DNA of 64,000 bases from Mesorhizobium sp. WSM4904 (GCF_029674545.1 NZ_CP121354.1:3481001-3545000); one strand, 5' to 3'; shown: positions 34,540 to 43,429, numbered from the stretch's first letter. The notes: a model not told the origin generated them from the letters alone. Translations and numbers: made by a program.

Positions 34540-34851
34540 ATGGCCGACTATCTTGCGGATGTGAAGAAATACGATGCCGGCGCCAGCGCCGACGCGGTCG
34601 AGAAGATCGTCAAGCATCTGGGCATCGCGCTCAGGAACCGCGATTCTTCGCTGGTCTCCTGCACGGACCCTAAGGAGCTCGAGCGCGTCCGGGAGAATTG
34701 GGTCGGCAAGAAGCTCGGCGTCGCCGACGCCAAGAAGGCCGACGCCTCGATCGAGAAGACCTGCAAGGCGATGGCCGCAGACAACACCAAGAGCCGCGTG
34801 ACCTTCTATTACCTGGTTGCCAAGGATCTGGGCAAACTGGGTTCTCTCTGA
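34540..34851 (+). CDS. DUF2853 family protein
   Basis: 103 residues, helical: ADYLADVKKYDAGASADAV, a central VENW-like RENWVGKKLGV, and an end FYYLVAKDLGKLGSL. This is the whole DUF2853 domain, seen as a compact helical homodimer in structural genomics, of unknown role. GAGGGGAAG precedes the ATG. Between the tmRNA gene and thyA. Confidence 0.85.
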   Translation: MADYLADVKKYDAGASADAVEKIVKHLGIALRNRDSSLVSCTDPKELERVRENWVGKKLGVADAKKADASIEKTCKAMAADNTKSRVTFYYLVAKDLGKLGSL

Positions 34852-34990
34852 AGATTCTCCGCAGGCGGATCGGCACGAGTCGTGCCGGTGCCGGCCTCTG
34901 GCGCACGAATCCACTTGTAGCAGGCTTTACGGTGTTCGACCGACGGCCAGTCGGTTATGATCGCCTGTCACCCGAATCGAGGCGAAGCCG

Positions 34991-35785
34991 ATGCGCCAAT
35001 ATCTCGACCTTTTGAAGCATGTGCTGGAAAACGGCGCCGACCGTGGCGACCGCACCGGTACCGGCACGCGCTCGGTGTTCGGCTATCAGATGCGCTTCGA
35101 CCTTTCGCGCGGCTTCCCGGTCACCACCACCAAGAAGCTGCACCTGAAGTCGATCATCCACGAGCTGCTGTGGTTCCTGGCCGGCGACACCAACATCAAA
35201 TATCTCAACAACAACGGCGTCACCATCTGGGACGAATGGGCGGACGAGAACGGCGATCTCGGCCCCGTCTATGGCAAGCAGTGGCGCTCATGGCCGGACG
35301 GGCATGGCGGCGAGATCGACCAGATCGCCGGACTTCTCAAGGAAATACGCAAGAATCCCAATTCGCGCCGGCTGATCGTCTCGGCCTGGAACCCGGCCGA
35401 AGTGGAGGCGATGGCGCTGCCGCCTTGCCACTGCCTGTTCCAGTTCTATGTCTCGGAAGGTCGGCTTTCCTGCCAGCTTTACCAGCGCTCGGCCGACATC
35501 TTCCTGGGCGTGCCGTTCAACATCGCGTCCTATGCCCTGCTGACCATGATGGTGGCGCAGGTCACCGGGCTGAAGCCGGGCGACTTCGTGCACACGCTCG
35601 GCGATGCGCATCTTTACTCGAACCATTTCGAGCAGGCGCGCGAGCAGATGCGGCGCACGCCGAAGCCGCTGCCGACGATGTGGATCAACCCGGAGGTGAA
35701 GGATCTTTTCGCCTTCCGCTTCGAGGATTTCCGCCTCGAGAATTATTTCGCGGATGCGAGCATCAAGGCGCCGATAGCAGTTTGA
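34991..35785 (+). CDS. thyA: Thymidylate synthase
   Basis: 264 residues, exactly the standard bacterial length. Active-site Cys146 in [11 protein letters not shown], folate/dUMP motifs [39 protein letters not shown] and the C-terminal PIAV. Makes dTMP from dUMP with methylene-THF. folA lies 5.8 kb away rather than adjacent. The stop codon is the first triplet of a long inverted repeat. Confidence 0.98.
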   Translation: MRQYLDLLKHVLENGADRGDRTGTGTRSVFGYQMRFDLSRGFPVTTTKKLHLKSIIHELLWFLAGDTNIKYLNNNGVTIWDEWADENGDLGPVYGKQWRSWPDGHGGEIDQIAGLLKEIRKNPNSRRLIVSAWNPAEVEAMALPPCHCLFQFYVSEGRLSCQLYQRSADIFLGVPFNIASYALLTMMVAQVTGLKPGDFVHTLGDAHLYSNHFEQAREQMRRTPKPLPTMWINPEVKDLFAFRFEDFRLENYFADASIKAPIAV

Positions 35786-35928
35786 GGTGTGTTGAGATTC
35801 AGGTCAGGCCGAGCCGAAAATGGCGGCTTCCTGCGCTTCCGGTGCTCACGTACTTTGAGTACGCTCCGCTCCGGTTCTCGGAAACCACCATTTTCGGCTC
35901 GACCTGACCTGAATCTCAACACACCTCA
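35783..35928. repeat. Long inverted repeat between convergent thyA and mop
   Basis: Arms of 41 bp (35783-35823 and 35888-35928) with a single mismatch enclose an inner CGTAC/GTACG hairpin (around 35849-35863). The arms start TGAGGTGTGTTGAGATTCAG and its complement. The whole could fold into a cruciform or act as a terminator for both genes. Partial relatives lie at 20140 and 50291. Confidence 0.93.
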
Positions 35929-35963
35929 GGTGCTAGGTCCGGGACTTCCTGAGCCCAACCCAT

Positions 35964-36170
35964 TCAGTCGATCCCGACCATGACGTCGGAGGCCTTGATC
36001 ACCGCATAGGCCTGCTTGCCTTTCTCGAGCTGCAGATCGGCAACCGCTTCGTTGGTGATCGAAGCGGTGACGAGGACGCCGCCGATATCGATCCTGACAT
36101 GCGAGGTGGTCGCTCCCTTGGTGATCTCGGTGACCTTGCCCTTCAGGATGTTGCGGGCGCTGATCTTCAT
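35964..36170 (-). CDS. Mop-type molybdate-binding protein (TOBE/MOP domain)
   Basis: 68 residues, a single MOP domain: SARNILKGKVTEITKGATTS, VRIDIGGVLVTASITNEAV, AYAVIKASDVMVG. Such molbindins store or buffer molybdate in oligomers. Divergent from modA. The ModE-like protein at 39048 lacks this domain, so this one may act as separate sensor or store; that is inference. Confidence 0.9.
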   Translation of the reverse strand: MKISARNILKGKVTEITKGATTSHVRIDIGGVLVTASITNEAVADLQLEKGKQAYAVIKASDVMVGID

Positions 36171-36335
36171 CTGCCTCTCCTTGGTCTTCGCTGTATAGAG
36201 CTGACTTCATCGTAGGCTGGGATGACCTCGCCGTACAACGGCGCTGTAGGTAAAAAGCCTTCCCTTGTTATGTTCACCCGGATATATCGATCAAAGGCAT
36301 TCGGCCGAACGGATTGCAAAGCAGGGAGAGGTTTC

Positions 36336-37130
36336 ATGACGGGCATGGGATTTGGGTTGAAGGCGATCGCGGTTGGCGGTCTGACGGCGCTGTTGATGGC
36401 GGCCGTGCCGGCGGCCCATGCCGACGACAAGGTGATCGTGTTCGCCGCCGCCAGCCTCAAGGACGCGCTCGATGCGGTCAACAAGGCCTGCGAGCCCGAA
36501 GTCGGCGAAGCGGCGACCATTTCCTATGCGGCAAGCTCGGCACTTGCCAAGCAGATCGAAGGCGGCGCGCCGGCCGACATTTTCGTCTCGGCCGACCTCG
36601 ACTGGATGAAGTATCTCTCCGACAAGAAGCTGACCAAACCGGACACCGAGGTGAAGCTGCTCGGCAACCAGATCGTGCTGGTGGCGCCGAAGGATTCCAC
36701 GGTCGAGGCCAAGGTCGAAAAGGGCTTCGACCTCGCCAAGCTCATCGGCGACGGCAGGCTCGCCATGGGCGACGTCAAGGCCGTTCCGGCCGGCAAATAC
36801 GGCAAGGCGGCGTTGGAATCCCTGGGCGTCTGGTCCTCGGTCGAAGGCAAGGTCGCGCAGGCCGAGAATGTGCGCGCGGCGCTGAAGCTGGTGTCGACGG
36901 GCGAAGCCCCTCTCGGCATCGTCTACGCCACCGACGCGCATGCCGAGAAGGGCGTGAAGGTCGTCGGAACCTTCCCCGAGGATTCGCACCCGCCCATCAT
37001 CTACCCGATTGCCCAGACGGCGGATTCGAAGGACAAGGATACGGCTGCCTTCCTGAAATGCGTCGAGTCGGCCAAGGCCGCGGCGCTCTTCAAGGAACAG
37101 GGTTTTACGGTGCTCGCGCCGAGCAACTGA
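36336..37130 (+). CDS. modA: Molybdate ABC transporter substrate-binding protein
   Basis: 264 residues, signal peptide 1 to about 29 (ending AHA). ModA signatures: VIVFAAASLKDALDAV, ISYAASSALAKQIEGGAPADIFVSAD, GDVKAVPAGKYGKAALESLG. Captures molybdate or tungstate. Start of modABC. A possible ModE-type site (TGTTAT ... ATATCG around 36268-36291) lies upstream. The ATG follows AGGGAGAGG. Confidence 0.95.
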   Translation: MTGMGFGLKAIAVGGLTALLMAAVPAAHADDKVIVFAAASLKDALDAVNKACEPEVGEAATISYAASSALAKQIEGGAPADIFVSADLDWMKYLSDKKLTKPDTEVKLLGNQIVLVAPKDSTVEAKVEKGFDLAKLIGDGRLAMGDVKAVPAGKYGKAALESLGVWSSVEGKVAQAENVRAALKLVSTGEAPLGIVYATDAHAEKGVKVVGTFPEDSHPPIIYPIAQTADSKDKDTAAFLKCVESAKAAALFKEQGFTVLAPSN

Positions 37131-37149
37131 GAAAGACCTTACACCGCAT

Positions 37150-37854
37150 ATGAATTGGCTGCTGGACCTCACTCCCGACGAATGGAATGCGGTCCGGCTG
37201 TCGGTCAAGGTGGCAACTGTGGCGATGGTCGCCAGCCTGCCACCCGGCATATTGATCGCGCTCGTGCTGGCCAGGGGGCGGTTTTGGGGCAAGACCCTGC
37301 TCAACGGGCTGGTGCATCTGCCGCTGATCCTGCCGCCGGTGGTGACCGGCTATCTGCTCCTGCTCACCTTCGGCCGGCGCGGGCCGGCCGGCGCCTTTCT
37401 CGCCGAACATTTCGGCATCGTCTTTTCGTTCCGCTGGACAGGCGCGGCACTCGCCTGCGGCGTCATGGGCTTTCCGCTGATGGTGCGGGCGATTCGGCTG
37501 TCGATCGAGGCGGTCGACCGCAAGATGGAGGCGGCCGCCGGCACGCTCGGCGCCAATCCGATCTGGGTGTTCGCCACGATCACGCTGCCGCTGATCCTGC
37601 CCGGGCTGATTGCCGGCGCGATCCTCTCCTTCGCCAAGGCGATGGGCGAGTTCGGCGCGACGATCACCTTCGTCTCCAACATCCCCAACGAGACGCAGAC
37701 GCTGCCCTCTGCGATCTACACTTTCACGCAGGTGCCGGGCGGCGACGCCGGGGCACTGCGGCTGACGCTGATTTCGGTCGTCATCTCGATGGTGGCGCTG
37801 GTGGCTTCCGAGGTCCTTGCGCGGCGGGTCGGCCGGCGGATGGACATCGAATGA
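37150..37854 (+). CDS. modB: Molybdate ABC transporter permease
   Basis: 234 residues, five to six membrane helices, EAA-type loop AAAGTLGANPIWVFATITLPLI and AMGEFGATITFVSNIP. Forms the molybdate channel. Overlaps modC by four bases. Confidence 0.95.
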   Translation: MNWLLDLTPDEWNAVRLSVKVATVAMVASLPPGILIALVLARGRFWGKTLLNGLVHLPLILPPVVTGYLLLLTFGRRGPAGAFLAEHFGIVFSFRWTGAALACGVMGFPLMVRAIRLSIEAVDRKMEAAAGTLGANPIWVFATITLPLILPGLIAGAILSFAKAMGEFGATITFVSNIPNETQTLPSAIYTFTQVPGGDAGALRLTLISVVISMVALVASEVLARRVGRRMDIE

Positions 37855-38963
37855 CGCTGTTCGTCGACATCAATCATCGCCTCGGCGATTTCTCCATCGA
37901 AGCGGATTTCGAAAGCGCCGGCCGGCTGACGGCGCTGTTCGGGCCTTCGGGTTCGGGCAAGACGACGCTGATCAACCTGATTGCCGGACTGATCAGGCCG
38001 CAGAAGGGGCGCATCGCGGTCGAAGGTCGCGTGCTGGTGGACACCGCCGCCGGCATCTTCGTGCCGATGCACAAGCGGCGGATCGGAATGGTGTTCCAGG
38101 ACGCGCGCCTGTTCCCGCATATGAGCGTCGCCGGCAATCTGCGTTATGGCCGCTGGTTCACGCCGCCTGCCGAGCGCTACGCCAATGTGGATGCGGTGGT
38201 CGATCTGCTCGGCATCGGTCCTCTGCTCGACCGGCGGCCGGCGAAACTATCCGGCGGCGAAAAGCAGCGGGTGGCGATCGGCCGGGCTCTGCTTGCCAGT
38301 CCAAGACTCCTCTTGATGGACGAGCCGCTCGCCTCGCTGGACGAGGCGCGCAAGGCCGAGATCCTGCCCTATATCGAGCGGCTGCGCGACGAGACGAAGA
38401 TCCCGATCGCCTATGTCAGTCATTCCATTGCCGAGGTGGCGCGGCTGGCGAGCGACGTGGTGGTGCTTTCGCAAGGCAAGGTCGCGGCCTTCGGCCCGAC
38501 AGAAGCGATCATGCAGCGGCTAGACCTTTTGCCGGCCGAGGAGCGCGGCGAGGGCGGCGCGGTGCTCGACACCAGCGTGCTGCGCCACGACGAGGCTTTC
38601 GGCATGACGGTGCTTGGCTCGCCGGCCGGCGAGATCCGCGTGCCACACCTCCCACTGGCAGCTGGAGCTCTAGTGCGGCTGCGCATCCGGGCCCGAGACG
38701 TCATGATCGCGACCGAGCAACCGGCGGGCCTCAGCGCGCTCAACATACTGGCGGGGACGATCGCCGCGGTCAGGCCAGGCGTCGGGCCTACGGTGGAGAT
38801 CGCCATCGACTGCAATGGCGCAATCGTGCTGGCGAGCATCACCGAGCAGTCGAAACAAACCTTACGCCTTGCGCTTGGCCGCAAGGTCTTCGCGGTGATC
38901 AAGACCGTGAGCTTCGACGGTACGACGACTGGCCCCGGGCTGCCGGTCGAGGCCGACGGATGA
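37851..38963 (+). CDS. modC: Molybdate ABC transporter ATP-binding protein
   Basis: 370 residues. ABC domain with Walker A GPSGSGKTT (31-39), LSGGEKQR, LLLMDEPLASLD, then a C-terminal TOBE domain (LSALNILAGTIAAVRPGVGP...VFAVIKTVSF) that can bind molybdate and trans-inhibit import. Translationally coupled to modB. Confidence 0.95.
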   Translation: MTLFVDINHRLGDFSIEADFESAGRLTALFGPSGSGKTTLINLIAGLIRPQKGRIAVEGRVLVDTAAGIFVPMHKRRIGMVFQDARLFPHMSVAGNLRYGRWFTPPAERYANVDAVVDLLGIGPLLDRRPAKLSGGEKQRVAIGRALLASPRLLLMDEPLASLDEARKAEILPYIERLRDETKIPIAYVSHSIAEVARLASDVVVLSQGKVAAFGPTEAIMQRLDLLPAEERGEGGAVLDTSVLRHDEAFGMTVLGSPAGEIRVPHLPLAAGALVRLRIRARDVMIATEQPAGLSALNILAGTIAAVRPGVGPTVEIAIDCNGAIVLASITEQSKQTLRLALGRKVFAVIKTVSFDGTTTGPGLPVEADG

Positions 38964-38976
38964 CGGAAGAGCATGG

Positions 38977-38999
38977 CGCTATGTTGCATTGGAATAGCG
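38977..38999. promoter_or_regulatory. Candidate Mo-box ahead of the modE-like gene
   Basis: Perfect inverted repeat CGCTAT (38977-38982) - 11 bp - ATAGCG (38994-38999), spanning 23 bp, close to known ModE/Mop sites (CGNTAT ... ATANCG with similar spacing). It lies 13 bp after the modC stop and 48 bp before the ModE-like start. Confidence 0.5.
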
Positions 39000-39047
39000 A
39001 TTTGCCTGCAAAGGGGGTAATCTGGACGTGACTGCAAAGGACAAGGA

Positions 39048-39389
39048 ATGCCATCGCTGAGCCTGCGGATAAACCTCGATCCCGACGGACGAATTGGTCC
39101 GGGCAAGATCGAGCTTCTCGAGCAGATCGCCGCCTTCGGCTCGATCTCGGCCGCGGCGCGCGGCATGGAGATGTCCTACAAGCACGCCTGGGATCTGGTC
39201 GAGGACATGAACCGGGTGTTCGGCAAGCCGCTGGTTGCCGCGCAGACCGGCGGCAGGAAGGGCGGCGGCGCGCAATTGACCGCAGTGGGCCTCGCCGTCG
39301 TCAGCCGCTTCAGGGCCATAGAACGCGCGGCCACTTCTGCCGCCGCGGTGCACATGCAGGCTTTGCAGGCGGAGATCGACGCTGGGTAG
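39048..39389 (+). CDS. ModE-like winged-helix protein without a molybdate-binding domain
   Basis: 113 residues. ModE N-terminal domain: GKIELLEQIAAFGSISAAAR, MSYKHAWDLVEDMNR, FGKPLVAAQTGGRKGGGAQL, TAVGLAVVSRFRAIE. It ends where full-length ModE would continue into two MOP domains. Short ModE relatives of this type occur in alphaproteobacteria. Probably represses modABC and is autoregulated. AAAGGA precedes the ATG. Confidence 0.85.
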   Translation: MPSLSLRINLDPDGRIGPGKIELLEQIAAFGSISAAARGMEMSYKHAWDLVEDMNRVFGKPLVAAQTGGRKGGGAQLTAVGLAVVSRFRAIERAATSAAAVHMQALQAEIDAG

Positions 39390-39549
39390 GGGGGAGTAGG
39401 GGAGTAGGGCAGTAGGGCAGCAGGGGAGTAGGGTAGGATATGATGTTCTGGAGTTGCTCAACGCAAAGGCAATCGACGACTCCCTATTGCCCTACTGCCC
39501 TACTCCCCTACTCCCCTACTCCCCTACTCCCCTATTCCCTTACTCCCCT
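39387..39549. repeat. Facing octamer arrays at the ends of modE-like and cobF
   Basis: Left arm 39387-39436 consists of GGGGAGTA/GGGCAGTA units on the plus strand. Right arm 39480-39549 holds TACTCCCC units (four perfect in tandem plus variants). The arms are complementary and separated by about 43 bp. Each array starts at a stop codon: TAG of the modE-like gene, and TAA of cobF on the other strand. Confidence 0.92.
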
Positions 39550-40304
39550 GACTTCCTCAGCAGATAAGTGTCCATGATCCAGCCCTTTTTCCGCCGGGCT
39601 TCCTCACGGGTCCTTTCGATCTCGGCGCCGACATCGGCGAGCCGGCCGGAGACGATGATCTCGTCCGGCGTGCCGAGATAGGCGCCCCACTGGATGAAGA
39701 CATCCTGATCGGCCAACGTGTTGAAGGCGCATTTGCCGTCGAGCATGACAACCGTCGTTGCAGCGTTTGCCGGCAGGCCTTCGTCGGTCAACCGGCGTCC
39801 GGTGGTGATGAGAATCGAGTCACCGATACGGTTGAGCGCGGTCGCGTGAGCGGCGGCCAGCGCCTGGATCGCGGTGATGCCCGGAACGACCTCGAGGTCG
39901 AAACCGACATTGCCCCTGAGGCGCACGCGCTCCAGGATGCGCAGCGCGCTGTCATAAAGCGAGGGGTCGCCCCAGATCAGGAAGGCGCCGCAGCCGTTTT
40001 CACCCAGCTCGTCGCTGATCAGCCTCTCATAGATCTCGGCGATCGCCTCGTGCCAGTCGTCGACGGTCACGCGATAGGATGATGTCGGCTCGGCCCGAAC
40101 CGGTACGTCGAACTCGACGCGGCGCGACTTCGGATTGGTGACGAAGCGGTCGCAGATCTGCCGGCGCAGTTCCGCCAGATCGGTCTTGCTTGCGCCCTTG
40201 TCGGGAATGAACAGCACATCGGCGCGGTTCAGGCCGTTGATGGCCTGAACCGTCATGTGTTCGGGGTTGCCGGCGCCGATGCCGATGACGAGAAGCTTGC
40301 GCAT
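39540..40304 (-). CDS. cobF: Precorrin-6A synthase (deacetylating)
   Basis: 254 residues. CobF: RKLLVIGIGAGNPEHMTVQA, DVLFIPDKGASKTDL, ENGCGAFLIWGDPSLYDS, VVPGITAIQALAAAH, ending IMDTYLLRKSGE. A SAM-dependent methyltransferase that methylates precorrin-5 at C-1 and releases acetate in aerobic cobalamin synthesis. Orphan: no other cob gene is nearby. Its last codons and stop lie in an octamer repeat. Confidence 0.95.
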   Translation of the reverse strand: MRKLLVIGIGAGNPEHMTVQAINGLNRADVLFIPDKGASKTDLAELRRQICDRFVTNPKSRRVEFDVPVRAEPTSSYRVTVDDWHEAIAEIYERLISDELGENGCGAFLIWGDPSLYDSALRILERVRLRGNVGFDLEVVPGITAIQALAAAHATALNRIGDSILITTGRRLTDEGLPANAATTVVMLDGKCAFNTLADQDVFIQWGAYLGTPDEIIVSGRLADVGAEIERTREEARRKKGWIMDTYLLRKSGE

Positions 40305-40399
40305 GCGGGTTCTCCTGCCCGATCAGGCGGCCGGTGTCCAGACAGGCGCAGGCAGCCATGCGCGATCGCAAGGGCTTTGAAACGCCGAATTGAAACGGG

Positions 40400-40502
40400 T
40401 AGAGCGGTCCGCCGTTTGGCAGAAACGCCGAACCGCTCTAGCTATCTGTTTACGCAATTCCGGACGGAAAACCGTTACACACTTTTCCTGGAATTGCTCT
40501 AG
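40400..40502. repeat. Dispersed repeat, copy D (complete)
   Basis: Module 1 has TAGAGCGGT at the left and ACCGCTCTA ending at 40440. Module 2 begins at 40454 with GCAATTCCGGACGGAAAACC and closes GGAATTGCTCTAG. About 100 bp in all, between the divergent cobF and DUF4424 genes. Confidence 0.92.
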
Positions 40503-40553
40503 ATGGAAGCACGCATCGGGGTGGTCCCGGTATTGCCGTCGAGAGGGGGATCC

Positions 40554-41567
40554 ATGTTACGCACTATCCTCGCCGCAGCGCTGGCGTTTTTAGCCGCACC
40601 GGCCTTTGCCAACGATTCCGTCGCCGAGCTCGGCACAGGCGGGCTGATCCTGTCGCGCAGCGACGCCGTCGCCATGGAAAGCGAGGACCTTTTCATCTCG
40701 CCGGAGAAGGTGACGGTCGACTATGTCTTCCGCAACAACACCGACAAGGACGTCAGCGCCATCGTTGCGTTCCCAATGCCCGACATCGAGGGCGATCCGA
40801 ACGAGATGCCGGCCATTCCGGACGCGCAGAGCGACAATTTCCTCGGCTTCGAGGTGACGATCGACGGCGTCGACGCGAAGCCGCAACTCGAGCAAAGGGC
40901 GTTTGCGCTGGGCATCGACATCACCGCCGATCTCAAGGCGCAGAACGTGCCGCTCTATCCATTCGGCGACGCCGCCAAGGCGGCGTTGGCGAAGCTCCCC
41001 AAAGACGTCGCCGAGGATTGGGAAAACCGCGGCATCATCATCGAGGATACCGCCGATGACGGTTCGGGCATGCAAACCGCCTATGCGCCGTTCTGGCAGT
41101 TGCGCTCGACCTATTGGTGGCGTTCGACCTTCCCGGCCAACAAGGAAGTCCATGTCTCGCACCGCTACAAACCGAGCGTCGGCGGCACGTCCTCGGTCAG
41201 CTTCTACTATGACGGCAAGTTCCAGGGGCAGTATGACGCCTACAAGACCCGGTACTGCATGGACGGAGCGTTCGAGAACGCGGTGCGCAAGGCGGCGAAG
41301 GAAAATCCCGACGGCTATCCGAAATATTTCGAGAGCCGTATCGCCTATATCCTGACCACGGGCGGCAACTGGGCGTCCGGCAGTATCGGCAATTTCAAGC
41401 TCACCATCGACAAGGGCAGCGCCAAGAACCTGGTTTCATTCTGCGGCGACAACGTCCGCAAGATCGGCCCAACCACGTACGAGATGACGGCCAAGGATTT
41501 TTACCCCGAGCACGACATCGACATCCTGCTGCTCGAGCCGTCGGACAATGGCGGGAACGGCGGCTGA
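40554..41567 (+). CDS. DUF4424 exported protein
   Basis: 337 residues, clear signal peptide (MLRTILAAALAFLAAPAFA). Repeats a DUF4424 pattern: NDSVAELGTGGLILSRSDAV, VDYVFRNNTDKDVSAIVAFP, WWRSTFPANKEVHVSHRYKP and a late CFD/CGDNVRK cysteine. Periplasmic, function unknown. Its TGA shares one base with the folA ATG (TGATG). AGAGGGGGA precedes the ATG. Confidence 0.88.
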   Translation: MLRTILAAALAFLAAPAFANDSVAELGTGGLILSRSDAVAMESEDLFISPEKVTVDYVFRNNTDKDVSAIVAFPMPDIEGDPNEMPAIPDAQSDNFLGFEVTIDGVDAKPQLEQRAFALGIDITADLKAQNVPLYPFGDAAKAALAKLPKDVAEDWENRGIIIEDTADDGSGMQTAYAPFWQLRSTYWWRSTFPANKEVHVSHRYKPSVGGTSSVSFYYDGKFQGQYDAYKTRYCMDGAFENAVRKAAKENPDGYPKYFESRIAYILTTGGNWASGSIGNFKLTIDKGSAKNLVSFCGDNVRKIGPTTYEMTAKDFYPEHDIDILLLEPSDNGGNGG

Positions 41568-42085
41568 TGGACATCGCGATCTATGTCGCCATCGCCGAGA
41601 GCGGGGTGATCGGGCGCGAAGGCGGGCTGCCGTGGCGGCTTTCCAGCGATCTCAAGCGTTTCAAGGCCGATACGATGGGCAAGCCGATCATCATGGGCCG
41701 CAAGACCTATGAAGGCATCGGCCGGCCGCTGCCCGGAAGGCTCAACATCGTGGTGACACGAGACAAGGGCTGGCGCGCCGACGGTATCGAAGTCGCGCAT
41801 TCGCTCGACGAGGCGATCACGCTGGCCAAGGTGCGCGGCCGCTGCATGGCAGGCGCCGAGGAGATCTGCGTGGTCGGCGGCGGCGAAATCTATGCCCAGG
41901 CCTTGCCGCTTGCCGACCGCCTCCATGTTACCCATGTGCTTGCCAAGGTCGATGGCGACGCCCATTTCCCGCCGATCGACCCGGCCATCTGGCGGATCGC
42001 CCGTTCCGAGGATTTTCCGGCAGGCGAGAAGGACAGCCATGCGACGCGCTACACGGTCTACGAGCGCCGCGGCGACGGTCATTGA
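41567..42085 (+). CDS. folA: Dihydrofolate reductase
   Basis: 172 residues. Met20-loop region VIGREGGLPWRLSSDLKRFK with catalytic Asp28, GKPIIMGRKTYEGIGRPLPG and EEICVVGGGEIYAQAL. Regenerates tetrahydrofolate after thyA-type reactions. Coupled to a DUF4424 gene rather than to thyA. Confidence 0.95.
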   Translation: MDIAIYVAIAESGVIGREGGLPWRLSSDLKRFKADTMGKPIIMGRKTYEGIGRPLPGRLNIVVTRDKGWRADGIEVAHSLDEAITLAKVRGRCMAGAEEICVVGGGEIYAQALPLADRLHVTHVLAKVDGDAHFPPIDPAIWRIARSEDFPAGEKDSHATRYTVYERRGDGH

Positions 42086-42235
42086 CGACGACAAAGGGTC
42101 GCTGCCGGCCCAAATCGGACGGCGCGAGCGGCAGACCGCGTTGAAAGCGCGTCAAGGCGTCCCTATAGAAGAACGACAGTACAGCGCCGCGCGTCCAACC
42201 GGATGCGCAAGAGGCCGCTGTAAAACTTTGATTTG

Positions 42236-42284
42236 GCGCATGATTCCTTTCCGAAAACCGATTCCGGTTTTCGGTGTCATGCGC
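42236..42284. repeat. Rhizobial palindrome upstream of hflK
   Basis: Inner perfect stem CCGAAAACCG (42251-42260) and CGGTTTTCGG (42265-42274), outer perfect stem GCGCATGA (42236-42243) and TCATGCGC (42277-42284). It resembles the GCATGATTCC...GGAATCATGC palindromes common in rhizobia. The remainder of 42086-42331 shows no gene. Confidence 0.85.
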
Positions 42285-42331
42285 TAGGATCATGCCGCAA
42301 GGCCTGAGGGAACCGAAGCGAAAGGACATTC

Positions 42332-43429
42332 ATGCCCTGGAACGACAAGAGCGGTGGCGGCGGCCCTTGGGGCGGCGGCGGCAATCAGGGACCCTGGGGG
42401 CAGGGGCCCAAAGGGCCAAGCGGACCACAGGGTTCCCCTCCTGACCTCGAGGACATCATTCGCCGCGGCCAGGACAGACTGCGGCGCGCGCTTCCGGGAG
42501 GCGGCGGCGCCAGCCCGGCCGTCTTCGGGCTGATCGCGCTCGCGCTCGTCGTGCTTTGGGCCTTCAAGGCAATCTATACCGTGCAGCCTGACGAGGTTGC
42601 CGTCGAATTGCGCTTCGGCAAACCTAAGGCTGAGCTTTCGCAGCCAGGCCTGCATTTCCACTGGTGGCCGATCGAAACGGTCGAGACGGCCAAGATATCC
42701 GAGCAGCTCGTCAGCATTGGTGGCGGATCGGCCAGCGGCTCCGGGCTGATGCTCTCCGGCGACCAGAACATCGTCAACGTGCAGTTCTCGGTCGCCTATC
42801 AGGTTTCCGACCCCAGAGCCTACCTCTTCGATGTCTCGGATCCCGACGGCATGCTGACGCAAGTGGCCGAAAGCGCCATGCGCGAGGCTGTCGGCCGCCG
42901 GCCGGCGCAGGATATCTTCCGCGACGACCGCCAGGGCATCGCCGCCTCGGTGCGCGAGATCATCCAGACGACGCTGGACGGCTACAAGGCCGGCTTGCAG
43001 GTCAATGCGATCTCGATCGAGGACGCCGCACCCCCGCGCGAAGTGGCCGATGCCTTCGACGAGGTGCAGCGCGCCGAGCAGGACGAAGACAAGTTCGTCG
43101 AGCAGGCCAATCAGTATTCCAACCAGAAGCTCGGCCAGGCGCGCGGCGAGGCGGCCCAGGTCCGCGAGGACGCCGCTGCCTACAAGAACCGCGTCGTGCA
43201 GGAAGCGGAAGGTGAAGCCCAGCGCTTCATCTCCGTCTACAACGAATACGCCAAGGCGCCCGACGTGACGCGCAAGCGGCTTTATCTGGAAACGATGGAG
43301 AGGGTCCTGAAGGACTCGAACAAGGTCGTCGTCGAGCAGGGCAACGGGCAAGGTGTGCTTCCCTATCTGCCGCTGCCGGCACTGCAGCCGAAAGCGCCGC
43401 CGGCGCCGGTGCTGGGAGGCAACCAATGA
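42332..43429 (+). CDS. hflK: HflK protease modulator (SPFH)
   Basis: 365 residues. Gly/Pro-rich cytoplasmic N-terminus (GGGGPWGGGG), one membrane segment (FGLIALALVVLWAF), SPFH domain (VQPDEVAVELRFGKP, FSVAYQVSDPRAYLF, LTQVAESAMREAVGR) and a coiled coil. With HflC forms the large ring that modulates FtsH proteolysis. Overlaps hflC by four bases. Confidence 0.95.
   Translation: MPWNDKSGGGGPWGGGGNQGPWGQGPKGPSGPQGSPPDLEDIIRRGQDRLRRALPGGGGASPAVFGLIALALVVLWAFKAIYTVQPDEVAVELRFGKPKAELSQPGLHFHWWPIETVETAKISEQLVSIGGGSASGSGLMLSGDQNIVNVQFSVAYQVSDPRAYLFDVSDPDGMLTQVAESAMREAVGRRPAQDIFRDDRQGIAASVREIIQTTLDGYKAGLQVNAISIEDAAPPREVADAFDEVQRAEQDEDKFVEQANQYSNQKLGQARGEAAQVREDAAAYKNRVVQEAEGEAQRFISVYNEYAKAPDVTRKRLYLETMERVLKDSNKVVVEQGNGQGVLPYLPLPALQPKAPPAPVLGGNQ

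Noticed and set aside
40305..40553. Cobalamin riboswitch near cobF
   Set aside because: No B12-box-like sequence was seen; the region is filled mostly by the dispersed repeat.
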